This document shows, one piece after another, positions 18,800 through 27,858 of a stretch of 64,000 nt of DNA. The notes under the pieces are model-generated. The model had not been told where the DNA came from. It worked only from the letters and a program-made list of their open reading frames with translations, and searched no databases. The first letter of the stretch is position 1. Each line of letters opens with the position of its first letter. Made by a program: the position numbers and the translations under genes. This DNA is from Maribacter polysiphoniae (GTDB taxonomy: Bacteria; Bacteroidota; Bacteroidia; Flavobacteriales; Flavobacteriaceae): the NCBI RefSeq assembly GCF_003148665.1, contig NZ_QGGQ01000001.1, positions 860,133 through 924,132 of the forward strand. The letters run 5' to 3'.

Positions 18800-19912
18800 T
18801 TAAGCATTTTCTATGATTAGCTTGGCCACTTTACCACTGGCACCCCTGCCACCCAACTTTTGTTCCAATTGGTCATAGGCCTTCAATTGGTCTTCACGGC
18901 TACTGCCTTCCAATATTTTGGCAAGTTCGTTTTTTAGGTTTTTGGTGGTCAAATCATCTTGGATCAGCTCCCTAACGATTTCCTTATCCATGATCAGGTT
19001 TACCAAGGAAATATACTCTAGGGTTATGATGCGTTTTGCGATTTGATAAGATATCCAATTGGCCTTATAGCACACGACCTGTGGTACTTTAAACAATGCG
19101 GTTTCCAAGGTTGCCGTACCGCTGGTGACCAATGCGGCATGGGATACGCTCAAAAGGGCATAGGTCTTATTGGAAACAAAACCCACATTCGTATTTTTCA
19201 AAAATGGGGCATAAAACTCGTTATCCAAACTTGGGGCCCCAGCGATGACAAAGTAATAATCGGGAAAATCGTCGGTTACCGAAAGCATGGTCATGAGCAT
19301 TTTTTTGACTTCCTGTTTACGGCTACCCGGTAGCAGGGCGATGATGGGTTTGCCGTTGTCAAGCTTATTCGCTTCCCTAAATGACTTTTCGTTTATTTCA
19401 CCTCGGTTTTCAATGGCATCGATTAAGGGGTGGCCCACAAAATGGACGTGAAAGTCATGTTTTTTTTCATAGAAATCCTTCTCGAAAGGAAGGATTACAT
19501 ACATCGCATCGATGTTCTTTTTTATTTTTTGGATCCGTCCTTCCCTTGAAGCCCAAATTTGGGGTGATATATAATAATTGGTACTGAAACCCTGTTGTTT
19601 TGCCCATTCGGCAATGCGAAGGTTAAATCCGGAATAATCGATAAAAATGATGATGTCGGGGTTAAAGGCGGCAATGTCGTTTTTACAGAATTTGATGTTG
19701 GCAAAAATAGCGCCCAAGTTCATAATGACCTCAATAAAACCCATAAAGGCCATTTCCTTATAGTGCTTCACCAAAGTGCCACCGGCGGCTTCCATAAGAT
19801 CGCCACCCCAACATCTGATTTGGGCATCGGGATCTTTTAGTTTCAATGCCTTGATCAAATTGGATCCATGAAGATCTCCGGATGCTTCCCCTGCGATGAT
19901 ATAGTATTTCAT
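18800..19912 (-). CDS. lpxB: Lipid-A-disaccharide synthase
   Basis: The 370-residue glycosyltransferase (GT19) joins UDP-diacylglucosamine and lipid X to form the lipid A disaccharide at the inner membrane. The N-terminus has the family block AGEASGDLHGSNL, and the LLPGSRKQEV and TSGTATLE segments of the nucleotide-binding half are present, all as in authentic LpxB. It starts one base from the preceding small membrane-protein gene. It completes lipid A synthesis, while lptC and lptE elsewhere in the window serve its export. Confidence 0.96.
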   Translation of the reverse strand: MKYYIIAGEASGDLHGSNLIKALKLKDPDAQIRCWGGDLMEAAGGTLVKHYKEMAFMGFIEVIMNLGAIFANIKFCKNDIAAFNPDIIIFIDYSGFNLRIAEWAKQQGFSTNYYISPQIWASREGRIQKIKKNIDAMYVILPFEKDFYEKKHDFHVHFVGHPLIDAIENRGEINEKSFREANKLDNGKPIIALLPGSRKQEVKKMLMTMLSVTDDFPDYYFVIAGAPSLDNEFYAPFLKNTNVGFVSNKTYALLSVSHAALVTSGTATLETALFKVPQVVCYKANWISYQIAKRIITLEYISLVNLIMDKEIVRELIQDDLTTKNLKNELAKILEGSSREDQLKAYDQLEQKLGGRGASGKVAKLIIENA

Positions 19913-19913
19913 T

Positions 19914-20198
19914 TTAAAATACTTTGTAATAAAGAATGATCAATGCAGTGAGCAAAGTGGCGATTAAAACCCCTTTGGCACGTTGATCCCTTCGTATTTT
20001 CAAAAACCCAAAAAAGGCCACGAGGTTCAGAATCGCACCAAGTGCCAACAGACTTCCAACATGTCCTTGTTTAATGGCGGCTTCAAAGGTTTCGGAAATG
20101 CTGAAATCCGAAAATAGTACGATATAGGCCATCGTGCCTATGGTATTGGCGATAAGGCCTATTATAAAGCCGATAATAATTTCTTTTTTAGTGTTCAT
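19914..20198 (-). CDS. Small three-helix membrane protein, unknown function
   Basis: The 94-residue product has three hydrophobic segments (about residues 7-30, 48-68 and 75-92) with a short basic loop (KIRRDQRAK). It lies one base upstream of lpxB and is surely cotranscribed. Its arrangement next to lpxB suggests an envelope role, but no family or catalytic residue is recognised. Confidence 0.8.
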   Translation of the reverse strand: MNTKKEIIIGFIIGLIANTIGTMAYIVLFSDFSISETFEAAIKQGHVGSLLALGAILNLVAFFGFLKIRRDQRAKGVLIATLLTALIILYYKVF

Positions 20199-20312
20199 GG
20201 TTCAAATTTCAAGTACAAATTCAAGATTTGTCCAAATAGTTTTTTTCGATTGTACGAGTATGCCAAAATACAAAATACCTTTTACTCAAAAAGGACATCC
20301 TGTTGGAAACAA

Positions 20313-21086
20313 TTACAGGTCCCAACCGTTCAGTTCCTGTATGGCATGGTGCGCCGTTAGGTCGAATTGGGTGGGTACGATGGATATATAATCATTCGCC
20401 AAAGCCCATTCGTCGGTATCTTCCCCTTTGTCGAGAAGTTCAAATTCACCGGTAAGCCAATAATATTCCTTACCCCTGGGGTTTGTTCGTTTGTCAAATT
20501 TTTCCTTCCAGTTGGCCCGGGCCTGTCTGCATATTTTTATTCCTTTTGGCAGGCTTTGATCTATTTTCGGTATGTTCACATTGAGAACCACACCTTTGGG
20601 AATTTTGTTTTTAAGGGCCTCGTTAACGATGCTTATGATGGCCTCCTTGGCCGATTCAAAATCGGCATACCAGGAATAGTCGCATAAGGAAAATCCAATG
20701 GCCGGAACCCCCTCGATACCAGCTTCGATGGCAGCACTCATAGTACCCGAGTAAATAACGTTGATCGATGCATTCGAACCATGGTTTATGCCGCTGATGC
20801 AAATGTCGGGTTTACGGTCCAAAATTTCCTGAAGGGCAAGTTTTACACAATCAGCGGGTGTGCCACTGCAGCTGTATTCGACTAGGGCACCATCGGTTTG
20901 GTCTATATCTGCCTTCGAGGAATACAAGGTATTGTCGACGGTAATGGCATGTCCCATACCGGATTGTGGACTATCAGGTGCGACAACAACGACCTCCCCG
21001 ATTTCAGACATAAAACGGATTAAAGCCCGCAGTCCAGGGGCGGTAATACCATCGTCATTGGTCACAAGGATAAGGGGTTTTTCCAT
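20313..21086 (-). CDS. surE: 5'/3'-nucleotidase SurE
   Basis: A cytosolic metal-dependent nucleoside monophosphatase. Metal-binding VTNDDG begins at residue 7 of the start chosen here, followed by the family block SPQSGMGHAIT and the SGINHGSNAS motif. A longer reading frame opens at 21137, but homologues begin right before the NDDG motif, and a -7 box (21105-21112) lies between the two starts, so the ATG at 21086 (257 residues) is preferred. It is divergent from the tail-specific protease gene, and 114 bases separate it from the next gene downstream. Confidence 0.94.
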   Translation of the reverse strand: MEKPLILVTNDDGITAPGLRALIRFMSEIGEVVVVAPDSPQSGMGHAITVDNTLYSSKADIDQTDGALVEYSCSGTPADCVKLALQEILDRKPDICISGINHGSNASINVIYSGTMSAAIEAGIEGVPAIGFSLCDYSWYADFESAKEAIISIVNEALKNKIPKGVVLNVNIPKIDQSLPKGIKICRQARANWKEKFDKRTNPRGKEYYWLTGEFELLDKGEDTDEWALANDYISIVPTQFDLTAHHAIQELNGWDL

Positions 21087-21104
21087 ATCACATACTTTAT
21101 TAGG

Positions 21105-21112
21105 TAAAAATA
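21105..21112 (-). promoter_or_regulatory. Putative -7 box of surE
   Basis: Minus-strand TATTTTTA fits TAnnTTTG except at the last base and lies 18 bases before the preferred surE ATG. It supports that start over the longer one. Confidence 0.4.
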
Positions 21113-21291
21113 CGTTTAAAAAAACAGAAGTTCCCAAATGGTGTTTAACAAAAATTTAATGTCACGGACTTAAGTGCTGGCACGGTTTTTTCAGTATATT
21201 AGGGAATCTGATTGACCCATTCGCAGGTTAATGCGGAATCTTAAAATTTAGAAAGAAGAAAAGGTTATTAATAAATAACAAAGAATATTTT

Positions 21292-23487
21292 ATGAGAAGG
21301 AACTTAGCCTATGCCCTAACCGTGATGCTCGTTGCAGTCGCATCTTGCAGTTTCACCAATAAATCCTACGAGTTTGAGGGTGATGACAAGGATAAATTGT
21401 TGTTGGACCTGATTACTTACGTTTTGGAAAAAGGGCATTACGAACCCAAACAGATTGATGATGATTTTTCGGTGAATGTATTTGAGGATTTTATCGATGT
21501 CCTTGACCCCACAAAAAGATATTTTTTAGAGAGTGATATCATGGAGTTTGAAAAATATAAATTTCAAATCGATGATCAAATCAACAATACCGACATCACT
21601 TTCTTTAACGTGGTCTACAACCGGCTCATAGAACGGATGAACGATGCCAAATTGATCTATAAGGAAGTATTGGATGTTCCCTTTGATTATTCCGTTGAGG
21701 AAAGCATTAGTATAAAATATGAGGAAGAACCTTTTGCCGCTTCCAGGGATGAGCTTAAGGAACGATGGAGAAAACAATTGAAGTATGCTACCTTAGGTAC
21801 CTATGATTCTAAATTGACCCAATCTGCAAAACAGCCAAAGATTACCAAAAAGGTAAAAAACGAACAGGTTGAAACGACCATAGAGGATCCTGGGGTTTCA
21901 GAAGAGGAATTGGGGAAGGCTTTAACACCGAAAGAGGCGGAAAAAGAAGCAAGGGAGACGACAAAGAAAACCTTGGATGAGTTTTTTGATTTTATCGATG
22001 ATTTGGAACGTAAGGATTGGTTTGTACAATATATCAATACCATTGTTGATGAATTTGATCCCCATACCTATTATTTTGCTCCTGAGGATAAGGAAAAGTT
22101 TGATGTGAGCATGTCGGGTAAATTTGAGGGTATCGGAGCACGATTGCAAAAGAAACCCGAAGGGGCCAAGATCGTGGAAATCATTTCCGGGGGACCGGTT
22201 TGGAGAGACCAGCGTATGGAAGTTGGTGATGAGATCATCAGGGTAGGCCAAGATGGTAATGATCCCGTAGACATTGTAGGTATGCGATTGGATGATGCCA
22301 TTAAATTGATCAAAGGCCCAGAAGGCACCGTAGTTGATTTAACAGTGCGTAAAGTCGATGGTTCGATCGAGGTCATTTCATTGACAAGGGATGTGGTTGA
22401 ATTGGAGGAATCCTATGCCAAATCGGCCAGTATCATTAAAGGGGACCAGAAATTCGGTCTTATCGATCTTCCTAAATTTTATGTCGATTTCAATGATTAT
22501 TCTGAACGGAATGCAGCGACCGATGTGGCCAAGGAGGTTGATCGTTTAAAGGAGGAAGGTGTTGAGGGATTAATTCTTGATTTACGTGATAATGGAGGTG
22601 GTTCATTGAAAACAGTGGTTGAAATGGCCGGATTGTTCATTAAGGATGGTCCGATCGTACAAGTGCGGTCCAATGGAAAAGGCAAGGATGTTTATGACGA
22701 TAAGGATGAGCGTATTCAATGGGACGGACCTTTAGTGATCTTGGTCAATGAGTTATCGGCCTCGGCTTCCGAAATTTTGGCGGCTGCAATGCAGGATTAT
22801 AAACGGGCCATAGTAATTGGTAGTAAGCAAACCTTTGGTAAAGGAACGGTCCAGAATGTGATTCCTTTGGAAAATATTGTACGTAGTAATGAGCATGGCG
22901 ATTTAGGGGCCATAAAGTTAACGACCCAGAAGTTTTATAGGATCAATGGTGGTTCTACCCAGTTGGAAGGCGTGAAGAGTGATGTTGTGGTGCCGGACAA
23001 GTATAGCTATATCGATTTGGGTGAAAGAGATCAATCGAATCCATTGAAATGGGATAAGATCACCCCAGCGGAATATAATATCTGGAACGGGTATATCGAT
23101 TATGAGCAAACCATAGCCAACAGTGAAAAGCGAATGGCAGCAAACCCTCAAATAAAATTAATCGAGGAAAATGCCAAATGGATCAAAGATCAACAGGATG
23201 AAAATCTTATTTCATTGAACTATGATGTTTATAAAGAAGAAGAGACAAAGGACAAGAAAAAATCCGATTACTTTAAATCTTTGACCGAATACGATTCTAA
23301 ATTGACTTTTGAATCATTGAAGTATGAGGAGGAATTGTTTACCAAGGATGCGGACTTAAGGGAGAAAAGAGATCGTTGGCACAAGAATTTAGCCAAGGAC
23401 GTATATGTGGAAGAGGCTGTGAATGTGCTACAAGACCTTAAAATGAATAACCTGAAGCATGCCAAATTAGCAAGTGTAAAGGGTTAG
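21292..23487 (+). CDS. prc: Tail-specific (C-terminal processing) protease, S41 family
   Basis: A 731-residue periplasmic lipoprotein protease (lipobox VASC, Cys19) of the Prc/Tsp type, which degrades or trims proteins from their C-terminus. An N-terminal helical region (about 30-235) precedes a PDZ domain (about 250-350) and the S41 catalytic core, with Ser in NELSASASE (near 488) and Lys in SKQTFGKGTVQ (near 513). A C-terminal DUF3340-like region (about 580-725) is present, as in E. coli Prc. A strong terminator follows 27 bases after the stop. Confidence 0.93.
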   Translation: MRRNLAYALTVMLVAVASCSFTNKSYEFEGDDKDKLLLDLITYVLEKGHYEPKQIDDDFSVNVFEDFIDVLDPTKRYFLESDIMEFEKYKFQIDDQINNTDITFFNVVYNRLIERMNDAKLIYKEVLDVPFDYSVEESISIKYEEEPFAASRDELKERWRKQLKYATLGTYDSKLTQSAKQPKITKKVKNEQVETTIEDPGVSEEELGKALTPKEAEKEARETTKKTLDEFFDFIDDLERKDWFVQYINTIVDEFDPHTYYFAPEDKEKFDVSMSGKFEGIGARLQKKPEGAKIVEIISGGPVWRDQRMEVGDEIIRVGQDGNDPVDIVGMRLDDAIKLIKGPEGTVVDLTVRKVDGSIEVISLTRDVVELEESYAKSASIIKGDQKFGLIDLPKFYVDFNDYSERNAATDVAKEVDRLKEEGVEGLILDLRDNGGGSLKTVVEMAGLFIKDGPIVQVRSNGKGKDVYDDKDERIQWDGPLVILVNELSASASEILAAAMQDYKRAIVIGSKQTFGKGTVQNVIPLENIVRSNEHGDLGAIKLTTQKFYRINGGSTQLEGVKSDVVVPDKYSYIDLGERDQSNPLKWDKITPAEYNIWNGYIDYEQTIANSEKRMAANPQIKLIEENAKWIKDQQDENLISLNYDVYKEEETKDKKKSDYFKSLTEYDSKLTFESLKYEEELFTKDADLREKRDRWHKNLAKDVYVEEAVNVLQDLKMNNLKHAKLASVKG

Positions 23488-23514
23488 AAAGCCTATAAAA
23501 AACGATTATACATT

Positions 23515-23543
23515 AACCCTGACCTTTAGCGTCAGGGTTTTTT
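23515..23543 (+). terminator. Intrinsic terminator of the S41 protease gene
   Basis: Stem AACCCTGAC, loop CTTTAGC, stem GTCAGGGTT followed by a run of T. It marks the right edge of the core region before the accessory stretch. Confidence 0.92.
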
Positions 23544-23693
23544 TGTGCTCTTGATTATCGTAGAAATACGGTATGCCCTACCTCGTTTTTCCTATAAATG
23601 GGATGTATCTGTTTTTGGCGCCACGAATAACTTGTATGGATGTTTTTTAGGGAGTAGTGGAAGGTTGTTGTATCAAGAGTTTCTATAAATAAA

Positions 23694-23823
23694 TTGTCAG
23701 TTCGAGCGCAGTCGAGACCTCATTCGTAAAGAAGGGACCAATAATTTGTCAGTTCGAGCGCAGTCGAGAACTCAGCAACAAGGGTAAAACATTAATTTGT
23801 CAGTTCGAGCGCAGTCGAGAACT
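23694..23823 (+). repeat. Three direct copies of a palindromic interspersed repeat
   Basis: Copies at 23694-23721, 23746-23773 and 23797-23823 share the core TTCGAGCGCAGTCGAGA, preceded by TTGTCAG and followed by CCTC, ACTC or ACT. The ends AGTTC and GAACT are complementary, so each copy can form a hairpin around an inner segment carrying two TCGA sites. Spacers of 24 and 23 bases make it look like a tiny CRISPR array, but one spacer tail recurs beside other copies (24700, 24853). The third copy ends eight bases before the broken GIY-YIG gene. Confidence 0.9.
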
Positions 23824-23831
23824 AAAAAACC

Positions 23832-24172
23832 ATGAAAACATATTACGTGTATATATTGGAATGCAAAGACGGCTTATTGTACACAGGTGTTGCGAACCAC
23901 CTGGCCAGACGTTTCGATGAACATCAGTTGGGAAGGAACAAGACCTGTTTTACTTATAAGTGAAGACCGGGCTTATTGGGCATGAAGTGTTCAATGATAT
24001 AGGACAGGCCATTGCCATTGAGATACAAATAAAGAAATGGAGTAGTACAAAGAAAGGGGCCTTGGCGAATGGTGATGAAGAAATGATACGGATTTTGGCC
24101 GAATGCAGGAATGCAAGCCATTACAAATTTAGACCTGAAGGAGGTCTCGACTGCGCTCGACCTGACAGATAA
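23832..24172 (+). pseudogene. Broken GIY-YIG endonuclease gene (UPF0213-like)
   Basis: From ATG 23832 the frame reads 43 residues with the family start YVYILEC, YTGV (GIY...YIG) and the Arg motif LARRFDEH, then hits TGA at 23961. The rest of the domain (HEVFNDIGQAIAIEIQIKKW, ending AECRN) continues in another frame from 23960 to 24172. Compared with the usual KRRPVKL stretch, the junction has a stop codon and appears to lack about four bases. The last 25 codon bases run into an inverted copy of the flanking repeat. An intact gene would encode a small single-domain nuclease of about 95-100 residues. Confidence 0.85.
24141..24166 (-). repeat. Inverted copy of the palindromic repeat
   Basis: Read on the minus strand: GTCAGGTCGAGCGCAGTCGA plus GACCTC. 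It is in opposite orientation to the three copies before the GIY-YIG gene, so that gene is bracketed by inverted copies. Its end arms are AGGTC/GACCT. Confidence 0.9.
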
Positions 24173-24309
24173 AACTCGTATGAATGTGTTGACCATGGAT
24201 TGTGTTCGGATTGACAAACGCATATCCATGCCAATGTGGTGAACTTAGACTTCGTTTGATATGATAAAGTTAGACTCTGGTTAACCCGATTAATCGATTA
24301 TACTGATAA

Positions 24310-24663
<354 letters not shown>

Positions 24664-24672
24664 CATTCAAAA

Positions 24673-24903
24673 TGTCAGGTCGAGCGCAGTCGAGACCTCA
24701 TTCGTAAAGAAGGGACCAATAAATTGTCTGTTCGAGCGCAGTCGAGAACTAATTAAAAAGAAAAAAGGACAGATAATGTAAGATCGAGTGCAGTTGGGAA
24801 CTCGTCTAGATGATAAGAACCAGCTTGTCAGGTCGAGCGCAGTCGAGACCTCATTCGTAAAGAAGGAATCAATTAGGTGTCAGGTCGAGCGCAGTCGAGA
24901 CCT
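24673..24903 (+). repeat. Second cluster of the palindromic repeat
   Basis: Direct-orientation copies at 24673-24699, 24724-24750, 24825-24852 and 24878-24903, plus a degenerate one at 24778-24803. The arms are AGGTC/GACCT in three copies and TGTTC/GAACT in one. The 3' flank ATTCGTAAAGAAGG follows the copies at 24673 and 24825 as it follows the copy at 23694, so the repeat has spread partly as larger duplicated units. The cluster begins ten bases after cas2. Confidence 0.9.
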
Positions 24904-25206
24904 TGATAGGGGCTTTATATTTCTACAACACCCTCTAAAAATTAGGATACCAGCTTATTATGTCGGGATAACCATGTGAACTATCCTTAACCCTTCGACT
25001 ACGCTCAGGACATGAATCAAAGAACGGGCACCTAAGTCCCAAATAAGGAAGTTGGAAATAATATAGTGTGTTACGCTATATTTAGTAAGGCAACGAAGAA
25101 AACCTTGAGGAAAATCGGATTCAAATTCGCAGCGGGTCATTGCTATGCGCCATATTTTTATACTTCATGGTTGGGAAGAACCTTTTGCACGAAAGGCTAA
25201 AATAAT
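24904..25206. other. Intergenic stretch without recognisable gene
   Basis: About 300 bases between the repeat cluster and the sugar-transporter terminator. It holds a diverged inverted relative of the repeat at 24991-25011 (CCCTTCGACTACGCTCAGGAC). Short open frames exist on both strands, but none has a family signature. It reads as decayed accessory DNA. Confidence 0.5.
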
Positions 25207-25240
25207 AAGATGCCCCGATTTTTAAAAAGCGAGGCATCTT
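25207..25240 (-). terminator. Hairpin terminator of the sugar-porter gene
   Basis: On the minus strand AAGATGCCTCG and CGGGGCATCTT form an 11-pair stem (one G-T) around a 12-base loop, followed by a short T-rich tail. It lies 45 bases after the transporter stop. The T-run is weak. Confidence 0.7.
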
Positions 25241-25285
25241 AAACATGATTTATGCACTATATGAAAATAGACATGGCACAAGTGT

Positions 25286-26737
25286 TTATTTCTTAGCAAA
25301 TAAGGCTTCCATTTCTTCCAATGTCTTGCCTTTGGTTTCAGGGATGTATTTGTAAACAAACACAATAATGATTATGATAAAGAAAGAGAACAGGAAGTAG
25401 GGTAGGGCATTGTTCCAAGTACCTCCGTTCATGATCAAGCCATTGGACTCGCTTTCAACCACTATAGGGAACGTCTGTGAGACAAAATAGTTGGCCAACC
25501 ACTGTACGGCCACGGCTACTGCCATCGCTGTACTACGTATTTTGTTGGGGAACATTTCTGACAATAATACCCAAACAATAGGGCCCATAGACATGGCGAA
25601 TGAACCTATGAAAATCAAGACTCCAATCAAACTGACAATACCTTCACTGGAAGATATGGTTGGTAGGCCAGCAGAATTCACACCGGCATAATCACTGAAA
25701 TAAAGTGTAAAGCCCATCAATAAAAACCCGATTAGCATTCCAAAACCTCCAATGATCAATAGTGGTTTTCTACCTAGTTTATCCACAGTGAACATGGCGA
25801 CAAACGTAAAGATAAGATTTACGGAGGCCAATAATATCTGTTGTAAAAGAACATCATCCTGTCCAAAACCAAGGGCTTGCTCAAATATATCGGCCCCATA
25901 ATACAGTACTGCATTGATTCCGGTAAATTGTTGCAACGCCGATAATACCGTACCGATAATCACAATAGGAAGCATGGTTTTATTGAAGATGGATGCTTTT
26001 ACCTTGGTGCTTTCCGCTTTTATGGAATCTTTGATCGCTTTTATTTCCTTTACAGCGATTTCTTCACCGTGTATTCTGGTCAATATGTTTTCTGCTTCTT
26101 CCTCTTTTCCTTTGATCATTAGCCAACGTGGACTTTTAGGCACAAAAAACAAGAGCACAAAGAAGAAACCTGCTGGCACCAATTCTGACCAGAACATATT
26201 ACGCCATCCAAAGGCTATATTCTCACTTTCGCTCAATTCTGAACCAATAAAATAAGTGACCAAGAAGACCACAAAGAAACCGATGACCACTGCGAGTTGA
26301 TAGAAGGTAACCAAAATACCCCTATTTTTTGCCGGGGCAATCTCTGCAATGTACATTGGGGCGTTCATTGAGGCCATACCTATGGCAATACCCCCGATGA
26401 GCCTAAAAATGACCAATAAGGTGGTCGATTCCGGTAATATACTGGGTAATCCTGATCCCCACGCTGAAATTAAAAATAGAACAGCGGAAATAATCAATGA
26501 ATTCTTACGGCCAATAGCCTTACTAATAAGTCCTGCCGAAGCTGCGCCGGCCAAAGCCCCTAAAAGGGCGCTACTAACAATAAAGCCTTTTAAGGCTCCG
26601 GTAAGTTCGAAATATTTTGAAAAATAGAACTGGGTGCCATTGATGACCCCTGTATCATAACCAAATAATAACCCGCCTAGGGTTATTACAATGGTGATAA
26701 AATAGATGTTGATTTTTGCGGTAGATGTTTTACCCAT
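25286..26737 (-). CDS. Sugar-porter family MFS transporter
   Basis: A 483-residue, twelve-helix inner-membrane sugar:H+ symporter of the XylE/GLUT type. Family signatures are visible: GGLLFGYDTGVINGT near the N-terminus, PKSPRWLMIKG at the end of the first half, the QQFTGINAVLYYG segment, and PETKGKTLEEME at the C-terminus. No sugar-catabolic gene lies nearby, so the substrate cannot be assigned. It is monocistronic, with a terminator downstream and a long leader region upstream that contains a large inverted repeat. Confidence 0.92.
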   Translation of the reverse strand: MGKTSTAKINIYFITIVITLGGLLFGYDTGVINGTQFYFSKYFELTGALKGFIVSSALLGALAGAASAGLISKAIGRKNSLIISAVLFLISAWGSGLPSILPESTTLLVIFRLIGGIAIGMASMNAPMYIAEIAPAKNRGILVTFYQLAVVIGFFVVFLVTYFIGSELSESENIAFGWRNMFWSELVPAGFFFVLLFFVPKSPRWLMIKGKEEEAENILTRIHGEEIAVKEIKAIKDSIKAESTKVKASIFNKTMLPIVIIGTVLSALQQFTGINAVLYYGADIFEQALGFGQDDVLLQQILLASVNLIFTFVAMFTVDKLGRKPLLIIGGFGMLIGFLLMGFTLYFSDYAGVNSAGLPTISSSEGIVSLIGVLIFIGSFAMSMGPIVWVLLSEMFPNKIRSTAMAVAVAVQWLANYFVSQTFPIVVESESNGLIMNGGTWNNALPYFLFSFFIIIIIVFVYKYIPETKGKTLEEMEALFAKK

Positions 26738-27240
26738 GGTTGTTTTGATTTTAATTAGTTTAATCTTTTACTGCTGCTACGACCTAAAACATTAGAGGCA
26801 AATGTCCCAAAAGAAGTCTGGGATATTTGCCAAATTATAATTCATAAAGCACCAGTCGAGGTTTGGTTTTCCTAATGTCTTGTTTTGATTTAGGATCCTA
26901 AATCACATAAAACATCGGTATATCAAATATAGTTTTTTGTTCTGTAAATGACCCCTGTATTCCTCTAAATTTTATAACTAAAACGCAGGATTCCGTGGTT
27001 TGGGCAGGGCTATTTTTTTTCGTTCCAAGAAATATCGTAGATTATCGTTTAAGGGGGTATAATCCAAAAATGATGGATTTTAGTACACTACCGTATTCGG
27101 GAACTGTCCGTTGTATAAATTGGGGAGGATTGACAAGTTTTTATTGGGTTAGGGCATCTGTTGTCAGGCGGCAGACCCATGTAGCTCCTGTTTAGGGTCA
27201 TCCTACTGAATATACAGCTTCCATTCGCTATGGAGTCGTT
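26738..27240. other. Intergenic region between sugar porter and msrB
   Basis: About 500 bases containing the leader of the sugar-porter gene (minus) and the 3' side of msrB. An inverted repeat at 26797-26831 is the only clear structure. One open frame of 66 codons (26995-27195, plus) has no family resemblance and no promoter box; I treat it as chance. No tRNA or riboswitch fold is recognised. Confidence 0.5.
26797..26831 (-). promoter_or_regulatory. Inverted repeat in the sugar-porter upstream region
   Basis: GGCAAATGTCCCA and TGGGATATTTGCC are 13-base arms with one mismatch around a 9-base centre, 60 bases upstream of the transporter start. No T-run follows on either strand, so it is more likely an operator or a leader structure than a terminator. 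Confidence 0.45.
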
Positions 27241-27702
27241 CTAATCGATATCGGCTTCCTTGGTGTTTAGAACCAGTGATTCGGAATTGACACAGTAGCG
27301 TAAGCCACTCGGTTCGGGTCCGTCAGGGAATACATGGCCCAAATGGGCGTCGCAGGTGTTGCACATTACTTCGATCCTGATCATGCCAAACGAGCTGTCT
27401 TTTTTGTATTGGATTGCGTTTTCCTTGTACGGCTGTGTAAAACTGGGCCAGCCTGTGCCGGACTCAAATTTTATGGTAGAGTCAAATAAGGGGGTGCCGC
27501 AGCAGACACAATTATATTTCCCAGCTTCATGTATGGCACAAAGCGCTCCTGAATGGGGGGGTTCCGTGCCCTTTTTACGGGTAATCCTATATTGGTCCGG
27601 AGTAAGGGTTTCACGCCATTCGGTATCGGTCTTTTCGATCCTGCGATCTGGTTTTGGGTTTCCTTTGACCGTAAAATTGATGATATCTTTCCAGGTGAGC
27701 AT
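27241..27702 (-). CDS. msrB: Peptide-methionine (R)-S-oxide reductase
   Basis: The 153-residue enzyme reduces the R-epimer of methionine sulfoxide in proteins. The catalytic Cys is in RYCVNS (Cys137). The two CxxC pairs that bind structural zinc are at Cys65/Cys68 and Cys114/Cys117, and the SGTGWPSF and HLGHVFPDGP motifs are intact. No signal peptide is present, so it should be cytosolic. A possible 25-codon ORF lies directly upstream. A second methionine-sulfoxide enzyme of the GAF type is encoded at 36 kb. Confidence 0.96.
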   Translation of the reverse strand: MLTWKDIINFTVKGNPKPDRRIEKTDTEWRETLTPDQYRITRKKGTEPPHSGALCAIHEAGKYNCVCCGTPLFDSTIKFESGTGWPSFTQPYKENAIQYKKDSSFGMIRIEVMCNTCDAHLGHVFPDGPEPSGLRYCVNSESLVLNTKEADID

Positions 27703-27705
27703 AGC

Positions 27706-27783
27706 TTATTTTCCTTTCTTTAATGGTTCGTATCTATTTCCTTTTGCATAGTAAGGATTGAATACAACTTCGTGAAGTTCCAT
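27706..27783 (-). CDS. Possible 25-residue small ORF upstream of msrB
   Basis: On the minus strand an ATG at 27783 opens 25 codons (starting MELHEVVFNPYYAKG, basic at the end) closed by TAA at 27708-27706, three bases before the msrB ATG. The tight spacing and reasonable codon use suggest a leader peptide or a small coupled gene. No homologue is recognised and chance is possible. Confidence 0.3.
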   Translation of the reverse strand: MELHEVVFNPYYAKGNRYEPLKKGK

Positions 27784-27846
27784 GGTTAGTCTTTTTCCTA
27801 AATGGAACCTTACAGGATTAAAGGTTGGGGCTTTGCTAAATTAATT

Positions 27847-27854
27847 TAAATTTG
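27847..27854 (+). promoter_or_regulatory. -7 promoter box of the endonuclease gene (possible leaderless start)
   Basis: TAAATTTG is an exact TAnnTTTG match, with a TTG 19 bases upstream (27825-27827). The GTG start of the nuclease follows after four bases. Confidence 0.55.
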
Positions 27855-27858
27855 CCAA

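Noticed and set aside
21087-21137. Longer N-terminus for SurE
   Set aside because: The extra 17 residues precede the conserved start of the family and overlap a promoter-like box; the ATG at 21086 is a better start.
23694-23823. CRISPR array of three repeats with spacers of 24 and 23 bases, near cas2
   Set aside because: Copies vary at their ends, one occurs inverted, spacing is irregular further on, and a supposed spacer recurs next to other copies. The repeat is a palindromic interspersed element and is not of the longer type II-C repeat kind.
24958-25140. Minus-strand ORF of 60 codons in the repeat island
   Set aside because: It reads through a degenerate repeat copy and has no family signature.
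26995-27195. Plus-strand ORF of 66 codons in the sugar-porter/msrB gap
   Set aside because: Begins with GTG, shows no recognisable domain and odd composition; likely chance.
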